NCBI GenBank assembly: GCA_021325025.1
Contig: JAJPHZ010000029.1
Location: 1-62,031, forward strand
Length of the DNA: 62,031 nt
DNA from: Pseudomonadota bacterium
GTDB lineage: Bacteria > Desulfobacterota > Binatia > Binatales > Binataceae
Direction of reading: 5' to 3'
Shown: in pieces, positions 61,412-62,031 of the stretch
How the letters are laid out: every line of letters begins with the position of its first letter
Numbering within the stretch: position 1 is the first letter of the stretch
Made by a program: the position numbers and the translations under genes
The notes under the pieces: generated by a model
Told to the model about the DNA's origin: nothing
Seen by the model: only the letters and a program-made list of their open reading frames with translations
The model's database searches: none

Positions 61412-62031
61412 TTACTTTTTGTTTGCCTTGGCCAACTGCTCTTTGGCCGCGGCCACGATGTGGTCGGCGGTGAAGCCGAAATGCTTGAGCAACTCCTTGA
61501 TCGGCGCCGAGGCACCGAAGGAATGCATCCCGATGCTGGCGCCCCCCAGCCCCACGTAGCGCGACCACCCGAACACTCCCGCCGCTTCCACCGACACGCG
61601 CGCCGTGACGGCGGGCGGCAGCACGCTGTCGCGATACTGCTGGCTTTGCTGCTCGAACAGCTCCCACGACGGCATGCTGACCACGCGCGCCCGCACGCCC
61701 TCTCCGGTCAGCCGCTCATAAGCCTCCACGCACATCGCAACTTCGCTGCCGGTTCCGATCAGAATTACCTCGGGCCTGCCGCCCGGTGCGTCGGCCAGCA
61801 CGTAAGCGCCGAACTTCACCCCGGCGGCAGACGCGTATTTGGATCGATCCAGGGTCGGCAGCGCCTGTCGGCTCAGGATCAGGGCGGCGGGCTGATGCTG
61901 CAGCGGCATCACGGTGCGCCATGCCTCGACTACTTCGTTGGCGTCGGCGGGGCGCAGCGTGATCAGATGGGGCGTGGAGCGCAGCGCCGCCAGTTGCTCG
62001 ATCGGCTGATGGGTCGGGCCGTCCTCGCCCA
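61412..62031 (-). CDS. tkt: Transketolase, partial at right edge
   Basis: C-terminal 206 codons of transketolase; the gene continues past the window. The visible part starts in the substrate-site motif GEDGPTHQPIEQL, then LRPADANEVVEAW, ILSRQALPTL, and the C-terminal domain with VSMPSWELFEQQ and the final GASIGMHSFGASAPIKELL. It interconverts sugar phosphates in the pentose-phosphate pathway. It lies just upstream of gor. Confidence 0.95.
   Translation of the reverse strand, partial: GEDGPTHQPIEQLAALRSTPHLITLRPADANEVVEAWRTVMPLQHQPAALILSRQALPTLDRSKYASAAGVKFGAYVLADAPGGRPEVILIGTGSEVAMCVEAYERLTGEGVRARVVSMPSWELFEQQSQQYRDSVLPPAVTARVSVEAAGVFGWSRYVGLGGASIGMHSFGASAPIKELLKHFGFTADHIVAAAKEQLAKANKK

Noticed and set aside
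1..62031. CRISPR arrays, insertion sequences, prophage genes
   Set aside because: No regularly spaced repeats, transposase or phage structural motifs were found by eye.

Overview
The window is G+C-rich bacterial chromosome from a Gram-negative organism. It encodes an Omp85-type outer-membrane protein, DUF1329 exported proteins, ribosomal protein L25 and a Pst/PhoBR system. The mix of type III CoA-transferases, luciferase-like monooxygenase, P450, amidohydrolase-2 proteins, SDRs and a proteobacterial-style core suggests an uncultured soil lineage such as Candidatus Binatota (Desulfobacterota_B). That assignment is inferred from gene content, not proven. No insertion sequence, prophage or CRISPR array was seen.

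Region 1 (1-16.9 kb) is a catabolic island, mostly on the minus strand. It holds a MaoC-type dehydratase (cut by the left edge), two adjacent CaiB/BaiF CoA-transferase subunits, an atypical crotonase, two DUF1329 proteins, an LLM flavin monooxygenase, a cytochrome P450, two amidohydrolases, two SDRs, an alpha/beta hydrolase and a VOC protein. One AraC-type regulator (plus strand) lies inside it. Together these look like uptake, CoA activation, oxygenation and beta-oxidation-like breakdown of a hydrophobic substrate that I cannot name. Inside it, a duplicated SDR-VOC block has decayed and a DUF1329 gene now sits between the two halves of a broken VOC copy.

Region 2 (17-33.8 kb) is mostly housekeeping: a Crp/Fnr-like regulator, a PaaI thioesterase, an Fe-S protein, an Omp85 barrel, a TPP enzyme, then pgsA, hflX (interrupted by an in-frame TAA), dnaE, rplY, prs, tRNA-Gln, ispE, meaB and a phosphatase, with tRNA-Met(CAT).

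Region 3 (34-39 kb) is accessory: a large exported protein whose centre resembles leukocidin/Vibrio-cytolysin pore-forming toxins, a divergent TetR regulator with palindromes between them, and a third amidohydrolase.

Region 4 (39-46.5 kb) has yraN-serS, then a PHO-box-like promoter and a tightly overlapping pstC-pstA-pstB-phoU-phoB-phoR operon without pstS.

Region 5 (46.5-62 kb) has a MetE-C-like protein, a DUF4143 ATPase pseudogene, and a second acyl-CoA unit (acyl-CoA dehydrogenase, two SDRs, CaiB/BaiF). These are followed by an exported methyltransferase/sulfite-oxidase-like/cytochrome c operon, an RRM protein, a stand-alone proteasome-like Ntn hydrolase, glutathione reductase, and the C-terminal end of transketolase, which runs off the right edge.
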